In this document: positions 53,414 to 62,497 of the stretch, one piece after another
Position numbering within the stretch: position 1 is the stretch's first letter
Layout of the letters: the number at the start of each line of letters is the position of its first letter
Assembly (NCBI GenBank): GCA_036403815.1
Contig: DASWQH010000010.1
Coordinates: 1 to 64,000, forward strand
DNA from: JACVRN01 sp036403815
Lineage (GTDB): Bacteria; Acidobacteriota; Blastocatellia; Pyrinomonadales; Pyrinomonadaceae
DNA length: 64,000 nt
Direction: 5' to 3'
Translations under genes and position numbers: made by a program
The notes under the pieces: model-generated
The model's input: only the letters and a program-made list of their open reading frames with translations
Told to the model about the DNA's origin: nothing
Databases searched by the model: none

Positions 53414-54430
53414 ATGGAGCCTGAAGGTTCTGATCCGAAGGGGACGAAGCAGGAGGAGACCGGAGCAAGCACGAGCCTGACGGAGCGTGTGCGCCAGGAG
53501 AGCCTTGCGATTAAAGAGCAGGCGACCGAGGAGATTAAAAATCTTCGTGACCCGCGCGATACGCAGCTCTGGAAATCAATCTTTCGCGTCTCGCACGACC
53601 GCTCCGACCCGCGCAATCGAAGCCTCGCGATTCTCTCGAACGTCTTCCTGCATCTTCATCCGGCAAAGATAAATCGTGACGCCGTGCGCTATAACTTTAC
53701 GTGGGGCATGGGCGGCATCACCTTCTATCTTTTCATCGTCCTGACCTTCACGGGCGTGCTCCTGATGTTCTACTACCATCCGACGAAGGTGCAGGCTTTC
53801 CGCGACATCCTTTATCTGGAGCACGACGTTCCGTTCGGCAAGCTTCTACGGAACATGCATCGCTGGGCTGCGCACCTGATGATTATTACTACGTGGCTGC
53901 ACATGTTCCGCGTCGTGCTGACTGGATCGTACAAGCGCCCCCGCGAATTTAACTGGTGTGTCGGCATAGTGCTGCTTGTGCTGACGATGCTCCTTTCTTT
54001 TACAGGTTACCTACTGCCGGACGATCAGCTTGGCTTCTGGGCGGTAACGGTCGGGACGAACATGGCGCGTGCCACACCCATGCTCGGCAGCGAAGGCCCG
54101 TTCGGCCCGCAGCTTGGCATGACCCCGTTTAATGACGTGCGCTTCGGTCTGCTGGGCGGCTCGGTCGTGGACGCGAACGCCTTGCTGCGCTCTTACATCT
54201 GGCACTGCATAGGTATTCCTCTGGTCGCGTCAATCTTCATGGCCGTACACTTCTGGCGCATCAGGAAGGACGGTGGCATTTCGGGGCCTGCGCCCGTCCA
54301 GCTTGAGTCCGAGATGAAGCCTGTGAAGAAGCCTTCGGTGCTGGCGACCATGATGGACAATGGCTCGAAGCCGCAGGTGACTGGCAGTACGAAGCCTAAA
54401 GAAGAGAAGAGTGTCAACCCCGTGAGTTGA
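53414..54430 (+). CDS. Cytochrome b (N-terminal, b6-like) of the bc complex
   Basis: 338 residues from the ATG at 53414. After a charged N-terminal stretch of about 90 residues come four membrane helices. Two haem-ligand pairs, each 13-14 apart, are visible: MHRWAAHLMIITTWLHMFR and YIWHCIGIPLVASIFMAVHFW. The quinol-site region reads TWGMGGITFYLFIVLTFTG and GTNMARATPMLGSEGPFGPQ. The tail (VQLESEMKPVKKPSVLAT) is soluble. Pairs with the next gene, which supplies the subunit-IV part, as in b6f-type complexes. Confidence 0.93.
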   Translation: MEPEGSDPKGTKQEETGASTSLTERVRQESLAIKEQATEEIKNLRDPRDTQLWKSIFRVSHDRSDPRNRSLAILSNVFLHLHPAKINRDAVRYNFTWGMGGITFYLFIVLTFTGVLLMFYYHPTKVQAFRDILYLEHDVPFGKLLRNMHRWAAHLMIITTWLHMFRVVLTGSYKRPREFNWCVGIVLLVLTMLLSFTGYLLPDDQLGFWAVTVGTNMARATPMLGSEGPFGPQLGMTPFNDVRFGLLGGSVVDANALLRSYIWHCIGIPLVASIFMAVHFWRIRKDGGISGPAPVQLESEMKPVKKPSVLATMMDNGSKPQVTGSTKPKEEKSVNPVS

Positions 54431-54455
54431 CCTGAACCTTGGAGAGAAGTCTGAG

Positions 54456-55595
54456 ATGGCAACAGAGATTGCAGGTCGCAGGTTCAAGCTCGGCTTGGGA
54501 CATATTATCTTAATAGCGCTGACCGTCTTAGCTGTTCTGTACGGCCTCTTCTTTGTAGAGGATTGGCACCAACTGGGAAAGATTGCCAGCGCGCCGGACA
54601 ACATCCCGATTGTCGGGCTGCTGTTGATTGTGCCTTTCTTTACATGGCTCGGAATCCGCCAGGCGCGTGATAATGACCGGCTGATTGAGCAACTGGAAAA
54701 AGACCCGCAGCTTGCCAAGACGCATCATCGCAAAGTCCTGCCGTGGCGTCCCGGCTGGGCGCGCGAGCTTCACGTCTGGCCTTATCTAGTCCGCATTGAA
54801 TTCCTGGCCGCCGTGATTGTGACCGTCATTCTCTTCGTCTGGTCAATCACGCTGGACGCTCCACTGGAAGAGCCTGCGAATCCGAACCTGACGATGAACC
54901 CTTCGAAAGCGCCTTGGTACTTCCTTGGCCTTCAGGAGATGCTCGTCTATTTCGACCCGTGGATTGCGGGCGTGGTGATGCCCACGCTTTTAATTGTAGG
55001 GCTGATGGTCTTTCCTTACGTTGATGCAAACCCGCTCGGCAACGGCTACTACAGCCTGAAGCACAGGCGCTTCGCCGTGGGGATGTTCGCGTGGGGATTC
55101 TTCATGTGGATCATCCTCATCATCATAGGCACGTTCATACGCGGCCCCGGCTGGATTTGGTTCTGGCCGGGTCAGAACTGGGATCACAACGCCGTCGTCT
55201 TCGATAAAAACAGAGACCTTCATGAGATCATAGCGGGCTGGTGGCCTGCCGGGTTAGGGTGGCTGAATTCGTATCCGGGCAAGGCCATCTTCGGCGCGCT
55301 CATCGTCGGAGGATTCTTTCTAGTCGGAGGACTGTTTTTTCACTGGCTGATGTTATGGAAGCCTGTCAGGTTCAGCCGTATTGACCCCTCGCTTCCGATT
55401 CACAAACGAATCTGGCGATGGCTGACTACCTGGGATGAGCTTGAGAAAAAGATTCTGGCGCGCACGAGTCTGCTGCAATATATGACGTTCCAGTTCTTCG
55501 CCATCTCTGTGCTTTTAGCTTTTCCCATCAAGCTCATCTTGAGGCTGGTGTTTACAATCAAGTACGTGTGGGTTACACCGTGGTTCAATGTTTGA
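54456..55595 (+). CDS. Cytochrome b C-terminal domain (subunit IV-like)
   Basis: 379 residues, much longer than the about 160 of plastid subunit IV, with about seven membrane helices. The quinol-site motif appears as SKAPWYFLGLQEML, replacing the usual PEWY, and ANPLGNGYYSLKHRRFAVGMFAWGFFMWIILIIIGTFIRGPGWIWFWPGQNWDHN continues the typical order. Extra helices at both ends (LGHIILIALTVLAVLYGLFF; QFFAISVLLAFPIKLILRLVFTIKYVW) are unusual. It completes the b-type subunit and lies 25 bases after it. Confidence 0.9.
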   Translation: MATEIAGRRFKLGLGHIILIALTVLAVLYGLFFVEDWHQLGKIASAPDNIPIVGLLLIVPFFTWLGIRQARDNDRLIEQLEKDPQLAKTHHRKVLPWRPGWARELHVWPYLVRIEFLAAVIVTVILFVWSITLDAPLEEPANPNLTMNPSKAPWYFLGLQEMLVYFDPWIAGVVMPTLLIVGLMVFPYVDANPLGNGYYSLKHRRFAVGMFAWGFFMWIILIIIGTFIRGPGWIWFWPGQNWDHNAVVFDKNRDLHEIIAGWWPAGLGWLNSYPGKAIFGALIVGGFFLVGGLFFHWLMLWKPVRFSRIDPSLPIHKRIWRWLTTWDELEKKILARTSLLQYMTFQFFAISVLLAFPIKLILRLVFTIKYVWVTPWFNV

Positions 55596-55627
55596 AGTCT
55601 CCTTTCAGGCGGAGGTAAGTGAATCTA

Positions 55628-58600
55628 GTGGCTGAAACTCCTGAGTCCGACAAACTGGTCAAGAAAGAGACCGAAGCCCCGCAGGCTGATCCCATTACAA
55701 GGCGCACGACGAGCAGCATCCTGCTTATCTCGTCGCTTCTGATGATGGCTGTGCTCGGATGGGCACTCTACGATGAAGCGTATTCGCAGCGCCCGTGGAA
55801 GGGTATGCAGCGCGAGTTCGTCGCGCGCTACGAGCGTTATCTGAAGAGCATACGCACGAAAGCCAGGACGAGCGAGAAGGATGTAAAAGAGTCCGGGGAG
55901 TACCAGCAACTGGATGCAGAGGCAAAAGCGGCGCGTGAGAAAGTTGACCCGCGCCTGAAGGAGGTTGATAAGGAAGTCGCATCCGTTCAGGATCAGATAA
56001 ACGCCATCACCGACCCTTATCAGGATGCTCGCGGAAGAATCACAGTCATCACCTATAACGCAGAGGTCGCGGGCACACCTGCGAAAAAACAGAAGTTCCT
56101 GCAACAGGTCGAGCAGAAGAAGCGTGAGACCATCAAGGTTCAGATGCCTGCCGACGGCACCGGAAAGAAAACCACACAGAATTTCAATTACACAACCTTA
56201 GAAAATAAGTACAACGAATTGCGAGAGACAAAGGCGCGCCTTCTTACGGAGAAGGGCGAGCTTCTTAAAGAATCTACCGAGCTAGCCAAAAAGCGCGACG
56301 ATTATTTGAAGAACCAGATGACGGGACTGCGCCCGGATCAGATCAAAGGTCTCCTCAGTAAGACGGAGCACTTCGACTATTCCATGCGGCAGATCAATGT
56401 GCTGGAATCAAATATCGTTGACCGCTGCGAGACCTGTCACTTAGGTATACGCGAGCCGCTGCCTCTGACGCCCACGAACATGAGGCCGAATGGCAAGAAC
56501 AGGAAGCCGGATGCTTTAGCGCGTGCCTTCGTCAGCCACCCCAGCAAAGAGCTTCTGGATATACACAACCCTGACCGCTTCGGTTGCTCAAGCTGTCACT
56601 GGGGCAATGGCCGCGCGACGACCAGTGTTGAGAAGGGGCACGGGGACAACCCGTTCTGGCTGCACCCTCTGTTCGAGAAAGAGAACATGCAGGCGGGCTG
56701 CCAGCAATGTCACGCAGGCGACCGCGTGACACAGGGCGCGGATACCTTGAACCTCGGCAGAGATTTATTTCAGCAGCGCGGCTGCGTCGGCTGTCATCGC
56801 TACGAAGGCTTTGACCGTGAAGCCGATGCGCTTTCGGGAACGCGGCAGACTATCACGCAGTTGGAAGAGCAGATTACAAACAACGACCGCGATGCCCGAA
56901 TAGCGGCTGCGTCGGCTGGCAATGCCCGTAGCGATGCCGAAGCACAGCAGCTTCAGGCTCGCGCCGAATCTTTGCGCGTCACCAATAGCCAGATTGCAGC
57001 GCACATTGACCAACTGAATATTCAGTCGCGTTATCTCTTGCAAGACCAGAAGAAGGTCGGGCCGAATCTGAAGGACGTAAGGTTGAAGCTCAGGAAAGAG
57101 TGGATACCCTTCTGGCTGCATGACCCGCAGGGCTTTCGTCCCGGCACGAAGATGCCTACCTTCTGGCGCATTGACGGCCAGGGGAATCAGAGAGGCGACG
57201 ACAACAAGCGCGAGGACGATGAGCTTAAAGCCATCGCAGCCTTCCTCTGGCAAAACTCTTTTGACGGGCGGTTGCCTCAGCAGCAGACAAGCAACGGCGC
57301 AAACGGCAAAGAATTGTTCGAGACGAAGGGCTGCATGGCCTGCCATTCCATTGGCGAAGGCGATCAGCAAACGGGCGGCACGTTCGCCGCTAATCTGACG
57401 CGCGTCGGCGATAAGGCGAACTTCGAGTACATAGCTCACTGGATTTACAACCCGCGCGAGCGTTATGCGCCCTACTGCCCTAAAGAGAAGAGAGATTTAA
57501 CGCGCGAGGATTACGAGAAGAAGGGCTTGCCTTACGTCTTCGATGCAGACCACTCCAAGTGCCCGAATGACGGCGCTGAGCTTCAAATCCAGAACATGAC
57601 GGTGATGCCGAATTTCCGTCTCACCGAAGCAGAGGCGCGCGACATAGCCACCTATCTCTTCTCGCTCGGCAAGGGCGCAAACTACTCGGACGCCTCTTTC
57701 ATGGACGACCCCAATTTGAAGGAGCAGGGGCGCACGCTCGTCAAGCAATACGGCTGCGCTGGTTGTCATGAGATAAAGGGACTCGAAGACGAGCAGCGCA
57801 TCGGCAAGGAGTTGACAACCGAGGGCGCAACGCCCATAGAGCGTCTGGATTTCGCCATGCTCACGCAGGATGCAGAGTACGGGCGCGACCGTTCCAAGCT
57901 CTATCCGCAAGGTAAGGAGTGGTACAACCACAAGGGCTTCTTTGACCATAAGCTCAACGACCCGGCGGTCTACGACATGGGCAAAGAGAAGGAGCCGAAG
58001 GATCGCTTACGAATGCCCAAGCCCTACCTGACGCCTGAGTGGCGCAATGCGCTGGTCACCTTCCTGCGTGGAAGCGTCGGCGCTGAGGGCGCAAACGTAC
58101 CCTCGTCGCTCTTCTACAATCCTGCAAATCGAGCGCGTGATATACAGGAGGGCTGGTGGGTCGTCAAGAAATATAACTGCATGGGCTGTCACAATCTGCA
58201 AGTCGGGCAGAAGTCTGTCTTGAGTAACTTACCGCTCTATCAGAATGCGGACTGGCGCTCGCAACTACCGCCGCAACTGACGAGCGAAGGTGCGCGTGTT
58301 GACCCTGACTGGCTCTTAAGTTTCCTGCGCGACCCGTCACTCAGTACTCAGACAGGATTGGCCGAGCCGGGACGTTCCGACAAGACGGTTGGAAGCACTC
58401 CGCAGCGCGCGAACGAGACCCGGTTCCCGACCGCCTCCAACAACAGTAACCAGAAGAGCGGGAACGCTAATGCAGGGCAGAGCGCGCAGGCCGGGAATAA
58501 GCAGACGAATGCCAATCAGGGCGGCACACAGCCGAGCGCTCAGTCCGGCACAGGGCAGGCAAGCGGCAATCAGGCAAGCGCTAATCAGGGGGCGCAGTTC

Positions 58601-59341
58601 TTCAGGCCGCAACCCGGACTTGACCGCAACGGTATACGTCCTTATCTGAAGGCTCGTATGCCGACCTTCAACTTCTCGCCGAACGAGCTGCGGCTGCTTG
58701 TGCGCTTCTTCATGGCTATCTCTTCTCAGGAGGAGCCGTACATCAAGGAGAAGCTTGAGCCTCTGAGCGATCAGGAAAGAATCCTTGCGCGTTCGCTCTT
58801 TACTTCGCAGGGCGCGCCCTGTTTGAAGTGCCATATCACGGGCGACCCCGAACACGACAAGAACGCTTCGGCTCCGGACTTCCTGCTGGCGAGCGAGCGA
58901 TTGAAGCCTGACTGGACGTTCCGCTGGCTGCTTGACCCGCAGCAGATAAGTCCGGGCACGGCCATGCCTTCGGAACTCTTCAAGCGCGACAGCGAGCAGC
59001 GCTGGGTCTTCAACGGCCCGACGCCCGACGCCTTCAAGGATTATCACAGGGATCATGCGCGGCTGCTCGTGCGCTATATGTTCCTGATGACGCCGCAGGA
59101 GCAGAAACAACTGGGCACAGGTGCGCCTCCGGCGACGAGCGGCCAGGCACCAGCGCCGAAGGAGACGCCCGCACCCGCAGCAAGCGGCCAGAAGGTAGGC
59201 CGCAACAATCGCGCTGCTCCGACGAAGCGCCGTACAACTCTGGCTATGAATGGCCGCAACGGCGTGCGTACACGTTCGCCTAACAGATGGCGCGCTATGC
59301 TGGCGGCAAGGGCGCACAGCTTTGGCGCTATGAGGAAATGA
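55628..59341 (+). CDS. Octahaem cytochrome c subunit of the bc complex
   Basis: 1237 residues from the GTG at 55628, 11 bases after GGAGGT; a GTG nine bases earlier is also possible. A single N-terminal membrane anchor (SILLISSLLMMAVLGWALYDE) is followed by coiled-coil stretches (about 60-240). Eight CxxCH sites appear in order: CETCH, CSSCH, CQQCH, CVGCH, CMACH, CAGCH, CMGCH, CLKCH. Between the last two lies an Asn/Gln/Gly/Ser-rich insert (about 915-990). The tail is rich in Arg. It would replace cytochrome c1/f as a long electron wire from the Rieske protein toward the oxidase. Start and haem count are by eye. Confidence 0.9.
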   Translation: MAETPESDKLVKKETEAPQADPITRRTTSSILLISSLLMMAVLGWALYDEAYSQRPWKGMQREFVARYERYLKSIRTKARTSEKDVKESGEYQQLDAEAKAAREKVDPRLKEVDKEVASVQDQINAITDPYQDARGRITVITYNAEVAGTPAKKQKFLQQVEQKKRETIKVQMPADGTGKKTTQNFNYTTLENKYNELRETKARLLTEKGELLKESTELAKKRDDYLKNQMTGLRPDQIKGLLSKTEHFDYSMRQINVLESNIVDRCETCHLGIREPLPLTPTNMRPNGKNRKPDALARAFVSHPSKELLDIHNPDRFGCSSCHWGNGRATTSVEKGHGDNPFWLHPLFEKENMQAGCQQCHAGDRVTQGADTLNLGRDLFQQRGCVGCHRYEGFDREADALSGTRQTITQLEEQITNNDRDARIAAASAGNARSDAEAQQLQARAESLRVTNSQIAAHIDQLNIQSRYLLQDQKKVGPNLKDVRLKLRKEWIPFWLHDPQGFRPGTKMPTFWRIDGQGNQRGDDNKREDDELKAIAAFLWQNSFDGRLPQQQTSNGANGKELFETKGCMACHSIGEGDQQTGGTFAANLTRVGDKANFEYIAHWIYNPRERYAPYCPKEKRDLTREDYEKKGLPYVFDADHSKCPNDGAELQIQNMTVMPNFRLTEAEARDIATYLFSLGKGANYSDASFMDDPNLKEQGRTLVKQYGCAGCHEIKGLEDEQRIGKELTTEGATPIERLDFAMLTQDAEYGRDRSKLYPQGKEWYNHKGFFDHKLNDPAVYDMGKEKEPKDRLRMPKPYLTPEWRNALVTFLRGSVGAEGANVPSSLFYNPANRARDIQEGWWVVKKYNCMGCHNLQVGQKSVLSNLPLYQNADWRSQLPPQLTSEGARVDPDWLLSFLRDPSLSTQTGLAEPGRSDKTVGSTPQRANETRFPTASNNSNQKSGNANAGQSAQAGNKQTNANQGGTQPSAQSGTGQASGNQASANQGAQFFRPQPGLDRNGIRPYLKARMPTFNFSPNELRLLVRFFMAISSQEEPYIKEKLEPLSDQERILARSLFTSQGAPCLKCHITGDPEHDKNASAPDFLLASERLKPDWTFRWLLDPQQISPGTAMPSELFKRDSEQRWVFNGPTPDAFKDYHRDHARLLVRYMFLMTPQEQKQLGTGAPPATSGQAPAPKETPAPAASGQKVGRNNRAAPTKRRTTLAMNGRNGVRTRSPNRWRAMLAARAHSFGAMRK

Positions 59342-59409
59342 AGCCTTCCGGCATTTGCCTGCGAGTACATCTGTAGGGTATCTATTAACCCCAGGAGGGG
59401 GTAATCAAT

Positions 59410-60309
59410 ATGTTTTCCAAACGAGCTAAATTCTGGCTCACATTTCTGGTTCTTTTATCGCTCTCGCTCTTCATGTTGGGGGCTTGCGGCAAGAAGAGTG
59501 ACGAAGAAGCTGATAGCGGCGATGAAGACGGAGACGAACCGGCTGGCGTTGCGTACAAGCCGCCCGCAAATCTGGGCAGCATCACGGGAGCCATCAACCT
59601 TAGCGGGACAGCGCCCGCCCCGCAGTCCATAGACATGAGCGCCGACACGGCCTGTCAATCGAAGAATCCCAACGCCGTTGCAGAGACCGTGGTGGTGAAG
59701 AACGGGAAGATTCAGAATACATTCGTGTATATCAAGGACGGCTCGGTCAATGGCGGCAATCGCATCAGCGGCTATACATTCCCGACGCCCGGCAATCCGG
59801 TCGTGCTCGATCAGGTCGGATGCCACTATGCCCCACACGTCATAGGCATACAGGTCAACCAGAAGTTCCAAGTCGTCAACAGCGATCAGACGGCGCACAA
59901 TATTAACGTGCAGCCCACGAAGGGCAATCCTCCGTGGAACGTGTCGCAGCCGCCGAGTACGCCGCCGATTGAAAAGACGTTTGCGCGTCCCGAAACCCTC
60001 ATCCCTGTAAAGTGTAACCAGCATCCCTGGATGAAGGCTTTTATAGGTGTGCTCAAGCATCCTTTCTTTGCCGTGAGCGATGCGGACGGCAATTTCACCA
60101 TCAAGGATGTTCCGCCCGGCAAGTACACAGTCGTCGCCTGGCACGAGAAGTTCGGCGAGCAGACGATGGAAGTAACCGTGCCCGATAGCGGGGCAGGGAA
60201 TGCCGTTTTCACTTTCGACAGCAGCAAGACTGTGGCCGAGTTGACGGGCGGCTCCCTGGAGCTTCTGCCCGCGCTCGAATTTCCGATGATGATGAGGATG
60301 CAGCACTGA
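59410..60309 (+). CDS. Cupredoxin-like lipoprotein, possible copper electron carrier
   Basis: 299 residues. A lipoprotein signal ends LFMLGACGKK, with the lipid Cys in GAC. An acidic linker (SDEEADSGDEDGDE) follows, then a plastocyanin-like domain with ligands in DQTAHNINV (His) and IPVKCNQHPWMKAF (Cys-x2-His-x2-Met). A C-terminal carboxypeptidase-regulatory-like domain (VSDADGNFTIKDVPPGKYTVVAWHEKFGEQ) ends the protein. Placed between the octahaem cytochrome and the cytochrome oxidase genes, it may carry electrons between them. Ribosome site AGGAGGGGG. Confidence 0.8.
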   Translation: MFSKRAKFWLTFLVLLSLSLFMLGACGKKSDEEADSGDEDGDEPAGVAYKPPANLGSITGAINLSGTAPAPQSIDMSADTACQSKNPNAVAETVVVKNGKIQNTFVYIKDGSVNGGNRISGYTFPTPGNPVVLDQVGCHYAPHVIGIQVNQKFQVVNSDQTAHNINVQPTKGNPPWNVSQPPSTPPIEKTFARPETLIPVKCNQHPWMKAFIGVLKHPFFAVSDADGNFTIKDVPPGKYTVVAWHEKFGEQTMEVTVPDSGAGNAVFTFDSSKTVAELTGGSLELLPALEFPMMMRMQH

Positions 60310-60330
60310 AAATCTGTGATTCCTGAGAAT

Positions 60331-60389
60331 GTGGCGGGTGACCGAGTGACAAGTGAGAGTTGTTTCCTGTAACCTGTCACTGTCACCCA
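60331..60389. repeat. GTGACA-word palindrome
   Basis: GGGTGACCGAGTGACAAGTG pairs with CACTGTCACCC across a loop of about 25 bases. Same style as the other heptamer-word palindromes in this region. It lies 3' of the cupredoxin gene. Confidence 0.5.
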
Positions 60390-60532
60390 TCATTATATTC
60401 GGCACTGGAAGGGAATGCTCGTGAGTTCTCTTACCCTTAGCGTCAATCCTTCCCGGAGTACACGGAAAGGATTCAAGTGCCGCACAGGTTTTCCAAGGTT
60501 AGAGCCGGAGGGTTCTGTACTTAAGTCTGTTT

Positions 60533-61474
60533 ATGAAAAGCGTTGTCATAGAATTGGAACAAGGGGTTAGTGCGGCGACAGCGGTGGCCTTGCCCGTGGA
60601 GGCAGAGCCGCTCTCTTTGCGCGAGCGCGTTGCCGCCTATGTTGAGCTGACCAAACCGCGCATCACCTTCCTGATTGTGCTGACGGCGGCAGCGGGTTTT
60701 GGACTGGCCGCTCCCGCAGGCGCTTTCAATTACGTAACATTCATTCACAGCATGATTGGCATTGCGCTTCTCTCTTCGGGAATCGCCACGCTCAATCAAT
60801 ACATGGAGCGCCACCTGGATGCGCGTATGCGGCGCACGGCTATGAGGCCGCTGCCGACGGGTAGATTAACGCCGACGCAGGCGCTGCTGTTCGGTACGGG
60901 GCTGACCCTGATGGCCGAAGCGTATCTGGCGCTACTGGTCAATCCTTTGACTGCTGGCTTGGGCTTGACGGTCATCGGCGGCTATCTCTTCCTGTACACG
61001 CCCTTGAAGACGCGCACGTCGCTTTCGACTGCAATCGGGGCTTTCCCCGGTGCGATGCCGCCCCTTATGGGCTGGGTGGCGGCCACAGGTGAAGTGACCG
61101 TCGGCGCTTGGTCGCTCTTCGCCATTCTGTTCCTCTGGCAGTTCCCGCACTTCCTGGCAATCGCATGGATGTACAAGGAAGATTATGCGCGCGCAGGAAT
61201 CGTCATGCTCCCCGTCATCGAACCCGAAGGGCGACTGACGGCGCAGCAGATAGTCGTCAACACGCTGATGCTCTTGCCCGTGAGTTTAGTCCCGACGCTA
61301 CTGGGAATCTCAGGCAAAGTTTACTTCATAGGCGCAATCATCTTGGGTCTTCTCTTTCTATACACCAGCATCACCTGCGCGGTCTCCAAGACTAGACAGC
61401 AAGCGCGCAGACTGCTGCTGGCATCGGTCGTCTATTTGCCTTTGTTGTTCGTCTTGATGGTCTTGAATCGTTGA
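60533..61474 (+). CDS. ctaB: Protohaem IX farnesyltransferase (haem O synthase)
   Basis: 313 residues, nine membrane helices. The prenyl-diphosphate motif NQYMERHLDARMRRTAMRPLPTGRLTP is present near the N-terminal third, and the second conserved loop as YTPLKTRTSLSTAIGAFPGAMPPLMGW. The sequence FPHFLAIAWMYKEDYARAGIVMLPVIEPEG confirms the family. It makes haem O for the oxidase encoded next door; the matching ctaA gene is not in the window. The ATG has no strong site but begins the conserved length. Confidence 0.95.
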   Translation: MKSVVIELEQGVSAATAVALPVEAEPLSLRERVAAYVELTKPRITFLIVLTAAAGFGLAAPAGAFNYVTFIHSMIGIALLSSGIATLNQYMERHLDARMRRTAMRPLPTGRLTPTQALLFGTGLTLMAEAYLALLVNPLTAGLGLTVIGGYLFLYTPLKTRTSLSTAIGAFPGAMPPLMGWVAATGEVTVGAWSLFAILFLWQFPHFLAIAWMYKEDYARAGIVMLPVIEPEGRLTAQQIVVNTLMLLPVSLVPTLLGISGKVYFIGAIILGLLFLYTSITCAVSKTRQQARRLLLASVVYLPLLFVLMVLNR

Positions 61475-61485
61475 ACTTGAATATA

Positions 61486-61533
61486 AATCGTGAGCGGTAG
61501 AAAAACTTCTTCTGCCATTTACGATTTACGCCC
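61486..61533. repeat. Short palindrome between ctaB and coxB
   Basis: AATCGTGAG and TTACGATTTACG words pair around the loop GGTAGAAAAACTTCTTCTGC, whose core (AAAAACTT..CTTCT) is like that of the palindrome inside the chelatase gene. Confidence 0.45.
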
Positions 61534-61545
61534 AAAGGAGCTTCT

Positions 61546-62379
61546 ATGACAGGTCGCGCGCTGGCCGTGGTGATTTGGCTTCTGACGATCTTTTCGGTGG
61601 GGCTTTTCTTCGCCGGTTGGTGGTTTCCGCCTTCCATCTCGGAGCACGGCCCGGCTTACGACCAGCAGTTCCTACTCACCATCATAGTCGTCGGTATCTC
61701 TTTCGTGGTGGCGCAGGTGGGACTGGGCTACATGGTCTGGCGCTACCGCGACACAGGCCACGGCGAGCGCGCGCTTTATTCGCATGGCAATAACCGGCTG
61801 GAGGTTGTCTGGACGGCCATCACCGCCCTTATATTTATAGCGCTCGCCGTTCTGGGTCAGCGTGTCTGGGCAAGTTTGCACTTTCAATCAGCCCCGCCCG
61901 GCACGGCGCAGATAGAGGTCGTCGCGCAACAATTCCAGTGGAACTTTCATTACCCCGGAGCGGATAAGAAGTTCGGGCGCACCGATCCCACGCTCGTCAA
62001 GGACGCCGAGCTTAACTTTGTAGGGCTTGATCAGAAAGACCCGGCAGCTAATGACGACGCGGTCGTAGCCAGTCTGGCCGTGCCCCTGAATCGCCCTATC
62101 GAATTAAGCTTAAGAGCCAAGGACGTGACGCACAGCTTCTGGGTTCCGCCCTTGAGGTTCAAGCAAGACCTCGTCCCCGGAATGAATATCAAGGTTCACT
62201 TCACGGCGAACAAGGTCGGCACGTACGAGCTGGCCTGCGCGGAATTGTGCGGCCAGTTTCATTTCAAGATGAAGAGCTACATGGTCGTCATTCCCGGAAA
62301 CGAATATGACGAGCTGGTTGCCTTACCACAGGCACAGTTTCAAGTGCGCATGGGTGAGTTGCTGAAAAAATACAAGTAA
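61546..62379 (+). CDS. coxB: Cytochrome c oxidase subunit II
   Basis: 277 residues with two N-terminal helices (VIWLLTIFSVGLFFAGWWF and FLLTIIVVGISFVVAQVGLGYMVWRYR). The Cu-A domain has the full ligand set: VTHSFWVPPLRFKQD for the first His and ELACAELCGQFHFKMKSY for Cys, Glu, Cys, His and Met. It accepts electrons from a cytochrome or cupredoxin and passes them to subunit I. An AAGGAG site lies seven bases before the ATG. Confidence 0.95.
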   Translation: MTGRALAVVIWLLTIFSVGLFFAGWWFPPSISEHGPAYDQQFLLTIIVVGISFVVAQVGLGYMVWRYRDTGHGERALYSHGNNRLEVVWTAITALIFIALAVLGQRVWASLHFQSAPPGTAQIEVVAQQFQWNFHYPGADKKFGRTDPTLVKDAELNFVGLDQKDPAANDDAVVASLAVPLNRPIELSLRAKDVTHSFWVPPLRFKQDLVPGMNIKVHFTANKVGTYELACAELCGQFHFKMKSYMVVIPGNEYDELVALPQAQFQVRMGELLKKYK

Positions 62380-62381
62380 GA

Positions 62382-62487
62382 GGATTTTGGATTTTAGATT
62401 TTAGATTTTGGATTGGAGTGGTAACGTAGCTTGAATAGCTTCAATCCCGTTGCGCTAATCCAAAATCCAAAATCTAAAATCCAAAAT
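62382..62487. repeat. GATTTTG-word palindrome, copy 2
   Basis: Nearly identical to the element at 53292, including the loop phrase TTGAATAGCTTCAATCCCGT. It ends ten bases before the coxA start and next to its ribosome site, so its hairpin may affect translation of coxA. Confidence 0.85.
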
Positions 62488-62497
62488 GGAGGAAGTG

